Shown here: positions 20,791 to 24,398 of the stretch, piece by piece | Layout of the letters: every line of letters begins with the position of its first letter | How positions within the stretch are numbered: position 1 is the stretch's first letter | DNA from: Bacillota bacterium | GTDB lineage: Bacteria > Bacillota > Clostridia > Acetivibrionales > DSM-1351 | DNA: 24,398 bases | NCBI GenBank assembly: GCA_023398105.1 | Contig: JAEWST010000112.1 | Coordinates: forward strand, 1 to 24,398 | Direction: 5' to 3' | Program-made: the position numbers and the translations under genes | The notes under the pieces: model-generated | Databases searched by the model: none | What the model was told of the DNA's origin: nothing | What the model saw: only the letters and a program-made list of their open reading frames with translations

Positions 20791-23568
20791 TTATTTTGTA
20801 ATAACAACTTTCTTATCTTCTGCAATCCATTCAACATTAGCACCTAGTTCTTCGGCCACAAATCTGAGAGGCGTAAAGGTTCTGCCATTTTCAATAAAAG
20901 CAGGACTGTCTAGTTTTACTTTTTTGCCGTTTACATAGGCAATGTCTGAGTCGATGTAAAGAAGGATTGTTACATCTTGACCTTTTCCGTTTTTGCCTTT
21001 AATTGTAACTTCTCGCTTTTTGCCGTTCCAAGTAACTTTGGCACCGAGGCTTTCTGCTATAAATCTTGCAGGAAGCATGGTTCTGTTGTTTTTGATAATT
21101 GGAGCAGAATCCATTGTTTTATCCGAACCAAAAGCTTTTACATCCGTTTTGCCTATCGTTAAAACAAGTTCATTTTTAGAGTTATCATCATCTTTAGAGC
21201 TATCATCAGTTTTAGGCTCTACTTTTGTCCACTTTGCGTAAAGTGTAGTTGATGCAGTTATTTTTGTATTGGCATCATAAGCCTTTGTAAGCTCTTTATC
21301 CGAATACCAGCCGTCAAATACAAAGCCATCTTTTGTAGGTTCAGGTAGCTCTCCAACTGTTGCATCTTGCTTTATACTCTTGCTATCAATAGTACTTCCA
21401 CCATCTGTATTAAATGTAACAGTAAATGTTGGGGGAGTGTATGTGGAGCTTCCGCCACTACTTGATGATTGTTTAGTAAAGCTTGCGGAAGCAACGTCAC
21501 TGTTAAACATACTACCTTTAACGGCAATAGCCTTTACTGTTACAGAGCTACTGATTGTGAAAGGCGTAGAATATACTGTGCTTGCTGTTGTAGGTTCTGT
21601 ACCGTCTGTAGTATAGTAAATTATTGCATCAGCGGTTTCACTTGTAATAGTAACAGTCTTGGAGCCACTAAATGTGCCACCGTTAGGTGAAATTGCAGGA
21701 GTTTTTACTTTCTCCCAATCCTTCCAAACAGCTGTAACGGTTGTATCGGCGGTAATTGTGCAGTTAGCACCTGCTGCATATTCTGTACCATTAATATTCC
21801 AAGACTTAAATTCTTTGTTTGCTGGTGCAGTAAATGTGCAAGCTGGAAGTGTATATTGCTCACCATTTTTTACAGATACATCTGACATTGCTCCTTTACC
21901 TCCGTTATTATCGAAGGAAACAAGCCAAAAGTACGCAATTTCAAAGTTTTTTGTCAAAGTACCGATATAGTCATTGATAAAGGTTACAGTAGCAGTTGCT
22001 GTACCTACAGTGATATTGTCTGTATAAGAAACGGTGTAATCTGTATTCTCAACAAGTGTTTTGTCACCGTCTGTTATCAATAGTACTGGCTCGATAGCAC
22101 TGTTTGTATGAGCTTGAACTGAGATATCTTCGATAGTTACCCCGTTTGGAGCATCGTTGGAAACTACTTTTACGGCTAAAGTTGTGAAAGCTACTGATAC
22201 TGCTATACCGCTTTCAAAACCATTTTCGTCAGCAAAGTGCTGTACAAATATTTCATACTCTGTTTCTGGTGTCAGTCCTAAAAATGTAGAGGAAGTTCCC
22301 AAACTTAAATCACTGTCATCACTTGTTGCTATAATAGCGAATTTGCAATCTGCAAAGTCATTTGAGTTTGTAACCTTAGCGGTTGTTGCAGTAAATTCAA
22401 CCACTGGTTTATTTGGTGTATTGTGTCTAAGCGAAACAAAATCTGAAACTAAAGATACAGCTGTATTCTGTGAATTCAAGCGAAGCTCTGCTAGTTTTTC
22501 AAAATCGGATAATGCTTCGTACGAAAACTCACCGTTGGCATCTGTAACAATTGTTGTATAATCCATATTATCCCAATCAAATTTTGAATATGCGTAAGTT
22601 CTGTTAGGTAAAAGATTTGTTACCTTTTTGTTTGTTAAATCCAGTTTAAAGGTAGGCTTTATCTCCTTATACATAGCCGTAAGCTCACTTGCACCGCTAA
22701 CTACTGAGCTTAGATAGTCAGTGTCAGATGTTTTCCAACCATAAAAATTAACGCCATCCTTTGAAACTGTTGGGAGCTTTGTACTGTCAATTGTGGCATT
22801 TGGTGTTGCATACTTCTTTATACCAGCTAAATCAGGTGTACCTGTGTTTTCATCAAAGGTTAGCTCCACAGTGGGAACAAGAGTTAGTTTCAGGCTATAC
22901 GGACTTGCACTTTTGTCTGTAAGCTCAACAGTATAATAAAGCTCCGTCAAATCAGGTAATTTATAGCCTGCGAATGCCAAAGCTGAATTTAACTTAAGTA
23001 CATTTATATCTGAAACAAGTGATGATGCAGTAGGAAGCGTAAAAGAAGAAGGTGCATTATAATCCTTTAGATTGACGTCTCCCACATAAATACTTACATT
23101 GATGGCTGAACCTGTAGTAGTAAGAGTTGTACCCTCTGCTAAGGTCATTGTTGTTGGTTTTTCTGGTGTGCTTACAGGTATATTTTCAAGTGAAGTATCC
23201 GGGTATGCTTTGAAATAATACTCAATAGGACTTTCTGTACCTGAGTTGTCTTGTACCTTTTTTACAAATGTTACATGCCAAGCATATGGTTTTACGGCGA
23301 TGGCATTTGAGCCAATTGTGAGTTTGTCATCAGTTTCCTGCTTATCCAGAACAGTATCCGAATCAGCAGATTCATAATAACTAATGATTAAATAGTTCCA
23401 CCCATCTTGTATTGCTACATTTGTTCCTGCAACAAATACTTCATCGGTATCTTCACCGATTATAGTTGGAACTTCGATTGCCGAAGCTGGGATGCCTGTG
23501 GATACTATACTTGTGAAAATAAGCACAAATGCAAGTAACCACGATAGTTGTTTTGAAAAATGTTTCAT
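20791..23568 (-). CDS. Secreted multi-domain surface protein with copper-amine-oxidase-like C-terminus
   Basis: A 925-aa exported protein. It has a signal peptide (about 1-30, hydrophobic LLAFVLIFTSIVSTGI, cleavage near ASA). InlB/Listeria-Bacteroides-type beta repeats lie at about 235-302 (partial, FYGWKTSD), 545-617 (SFDNNGGKGAMSDVSV) and 713-780 (VTFNTDGGSTIDSKSIK, GFVFDGWYSD). An Ig/MBG-like module is at about 470-540. A chitobiase/hexosaminidase C-terminal-like beta domain is at about 620-697 (IYYTTDGTEPTTASTVYS). A charged linker (783-800) leads to a C-terminal copper-amine-oxidase N1-like domain (about 801-925, NNRTMLPARFIAESLGAKVTW and GRTFTPLRFVAEELGANVEW). That domain is a common clostridial extracellular module, not an enzyme. 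No SLH, dockerin or LPXTG was seen. The start follows AAGGAGG at normal spacing. Probably adhesive or structural. Confidence 0.88.
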   Translation of the reverse strand: MKHFSKQLSWLLAFVLIFTSIVSTGIPASAIEVPTIIGEDTDEVFVAGTNVAIQDGWNYLIISYYESADSDTVLDKQETDDKLTIGSNAIAVKPYAWHVTFVKKVQDNSGTESPIEYYFKAYPDTSLENIPVSTPEKPTTMTLAEGTTLTTTGSAINVSIYVGDVNLKDYNAPSSFTLPTASSLVSDINVLKLNSALAFAGYKLPDLTELYYTVELTDKSASPYSLKLTLVPTVELTFDENTGTPDLAGIKKYATPNATIDSTKLPTVSKDGVNFYGWKTSDTDYLSSVVSGASELTAMYKEIKPTFKLDLTNKKVTNLLPNRTYAYSKFDWDNMDYTTIVTDANGEFSYEALSDFEKLAELRLNSQNTAVSLVSDFVSLRHNTPNKPVVEFTATTAKVTNSNDFADCKFAIIATSDDSDLSLGTSSTFLGLTPETEYEIFVQHFADENGFESGIAVSVAFTTLAVKVVSNDAPNGVTIEDISVQAHTNSAIEPVLLITDGDKTLVENTDYTVSYTDNITVGTATATVTFINDYIGTLTKNFEIAYFWLVSFDNNGGKGAMSDVSVKNGEQYTLPACTFTAPANKEFKSWNINGTEYAAGANCTITADTTVTAVWKDWEKVKTPAISPNGGTFSGSKTVTITSETADAIIYYTTDGTEPTTASTVYSTPFTISSSVTVKAIAVKGSMFNSDVASASFTKQSSSSGGSSTYTPPTFTVTFNTDGGSTIDSKSIKQDATVGELPEPTKDGFVFDGWYSDKELTKAYDANTKITASTTLYAKWTKVEPKTDDSSKDDDNSKNELVLTIGKTDVKAFGSDKTMDSAPIIKNNRTMLPARFIAESLGAKVTWNGKKREVTIKGKNGKGQDVTILLYIDSDIAYVNGKKVKLDSPAFIENGRTFTPLRFVAEELGANVEWIAEDKKVVITK

Positions 23569-23594
23569 TTACCTTTTCCTCCTTAAAAAATTGT

Positions 23595-23623
23595 ATTATA
23601 TACTTAATTTGCTTTTTTGCAAA
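23595..23623 (-). promoter_or_regulatory. Likely promoter of the 925-aa surface protein gene
   Basis: On the minus strand TTTGCA (23618-23623), a 17-nt spacer and TATAAT (23595-23600), then AAGGAGG just before the start. The leader is short. Confidence 0.55.
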
Positions 23624-23700
23624 ATTTAAGTCTAAGTCATACCCTTTAAAAGCTAATTATCTCAAACTCTTCATATAAAAATCTATAGGAGGAGGTAGAC

Positions 23701-23805
23701 TTATCAATGGTTTGTTACCAAGTGAACTAACTTGTTTTATGTAAGTATTTAAGTTTTCATTTGATAAGCTCTCCCGCACCTACAATTTTCAACTGCGAAG
23801 TTTGA
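23701..23805 (+). repeat. Dispersed repeat A, copy 3
   Basis: The left arm TTATCAATGGTTTGTTACC (23701-23719) and right arm CATTTGATAAG (23758-23768) are roughly inverted. CTGCGAAGTTTGA (23793-23805) follows after 24 nt. CACCTACAA before the last box is shared with copy 1 (4529-4537). Same order and spacing as copy 1, but with no strong internal hairpin. It abuts the decayed gene at 23822-24033. Confidence 0.55.
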
Positions 23806-23821
23806 ACAGTTATGTTAAAAT

Positions 23822-24033
23822 CTAAGTATTACGCCTAAAAATAGGCATAAACATCATTCCAAGCCCAAAGGATAGGGCGAGAATAACCGTATTTTTTATG
23901 CTTTGAGCTTTATACCATCTATTCTGTCTGTTAGCTCAAGAATTGTAATCTGGTATTTATCTGTTTTTTTTAGAATTTCATAAGCTGCAGTAAGCCCTGC
24001 TGGACCTGCACCGATAATTGTTATTTTTTTCAT
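23822..24033 (-). pseudogene. Remnant of an FAD/NAD(P)-dependent oxidoreductase gene
   Basis: The minus-strand ATG at 24033 overlaps the upstream stop as ATGA, so it was a coupled second gene. It reads MKKITIIGAGPAGLTAAYEI, a dinucleotide-binding GxGxxG start typical of amine-oxidase-like flavoproteins, with a later acidic strand end (ITILEL). It stops after 45 codons (23896). A normal protein would be several hundred residues. In another frame a hydrophobic, membrane-like stretch (VILALSFGLGMMFMPIF) runs to a stop at 23822. The simplest reading is a large internal deletion with frameshift that kept both gene ends. Confidence 0.6.
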
Positions 24034-24398
24034 TGTAAGTTATCCACTTTTCTGTATAAATATCCGCAATCGTTTTTAAATACTTGGGTGTAGCTTGTCT
24101 TTATAATTTGTGAAAGTGCAGGGTTTGTATTGTCGCTTTCTAAATTGAAATAGGATAAAACCCATTCTGGATTATTTTTCTTTACATAATCTGTACAATA
24201 TTTCAAAATATCTGGATTTATTTTAGCCATCCAAGTCTGCATAGTAAAATACTTGCAGGGGGTATTTAAGTTTACTTCATATATAAACATTGCAGGCATA
24301 TTATAAGCAAAGCAATCATTTTTCTCATTGTTGGGTATCAAATTGTACATTTCGTGTGAGTTGCTTTTATATTCTGTGATATAGCTTTTTTTCTCTGT
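24030..24398 (-). CDS. Partial membrane protein C-terminus, possible glycosyltransferase (runs off the window)
   Basis: The last about 122 codons of a minus-strand gene. The frame is open to the window edge, so the ATG at 24350 is probably internal. It has a soluble C-terminal part with LIPNNEKNDCFAYN, a YEVNLNTPCKYFTMQTWMAK segment and NPEWVLSYF. From memory this resembles the extracytoplasmic tail of polytopic GT-C-type glycosyltransferases of Firmicutes polysaccharide loci, in which 'N-x-P-C-x-x-Y' and 'P-x-W-V' are recurrent. This is a weak assignment because the membrane part is outside the window. It overlaps the remnant oxidoreductase gene by ATGA. Confidence 0.5.
   Translation of the reverse strand, partial: TEKKSYITEYKSNSHEMYNLIPNNEKNDCFAYNMPAMFIYEVNLNTPCKYFTMQTWMAKINPDILKYCTDYVKKNNPEWVLSYFNLESDNTNPALSQIIKTSYTQVFKNDCGYLYRKVDNLQ

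Noticed and set aside
1..24398. CRISPR array, tRNA genes, intact transposase
   Set aside because: No regularly spaced direct repeats, cloverleaf-like sequences or transposase motifs were found on either strand.

Overview
The window is AT-rich, uses strong AGGAGG-type ribosome binding sites and some TTG starts, and carries genes typical of anaerobic low-GC Firmicutes. These include ferredoxin-dependent indolepyruvate oxidoreductase (iorAB), a phenylacetate-CoA ligase, an ECF folate transporter behind a tetrahydrofolate riboswitch, and SLH and copper-amine-oxidase-like surface proteins. A clostridium of the Ruminiclostridium/Clostridium type fits best. This is inferred from gene content only.

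Layout. (1) 1-2793 is accessory. A tight three-gene cassette encodes a protein with a possible COMM-like C-terminus, an all-helical protein and a PIN-like nuclease candidate, followed by about 575 bp of AT-rich DNA without genes. (2) 2800-4356 is an ABC-F ATPase. (3) 4357-7925 is a second accessory island: a dispersed repeat, a terminator, an extended -10 promoter, a 41-aa ORF, a thumb-less Abi/UG-type reverse transcriptase, and a protein with an R-x4-H HEPN-like motif, closed by a strong terminator. This is the best candidate for an undescribed (anti-phage) system. (4) 7926-8510 is non-coding: a 28-bp perfect palindrome with its own downstream terminator, and a structured element whose core recurs at 19485. 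(5) 8511-12216 is iorA-iorB (ATGA overlap) and then paaK, a module for aromatic 2-oxo acid and aryl-acid CoA metabolism. (6) 12217-18372 is a MacAB-like operon (adaptor, ATPase, permease) co-transcribed with an SLH-domain surface protein. It is preceded by four PhoP-box-like repeats and carries an internal hairpin plus leader ORF in front of the ATPase gene. (7) 18373-19435 holds a hairpin, an 81-nt inverted-repeat element, a THF riboswitch and folT. (8) 19436-20503 is a DUF4097-type lipoprotein with TGAGN repeats. (9) On the minus strand are a 925-aa secreted multi-domain surface protein, a decayed FAD-oxidoreductase gene, and the 3' end of a gene whose product looks like the C-terminus of a membrane glycosyltransferase.

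Two dispersed repeat families cross the window. One has four copies of a 'CCATTGATAG - about 25 nt - GTGCGAA' element (near 70, 4413, 20562 and 23701). The other has two copies of an 'AGGCAAGAAAATGTCCCCC' element in 5' leader positions (8219, 19485). No tRNA, rRNA, CRISPR array or intact transposase gene was seen.
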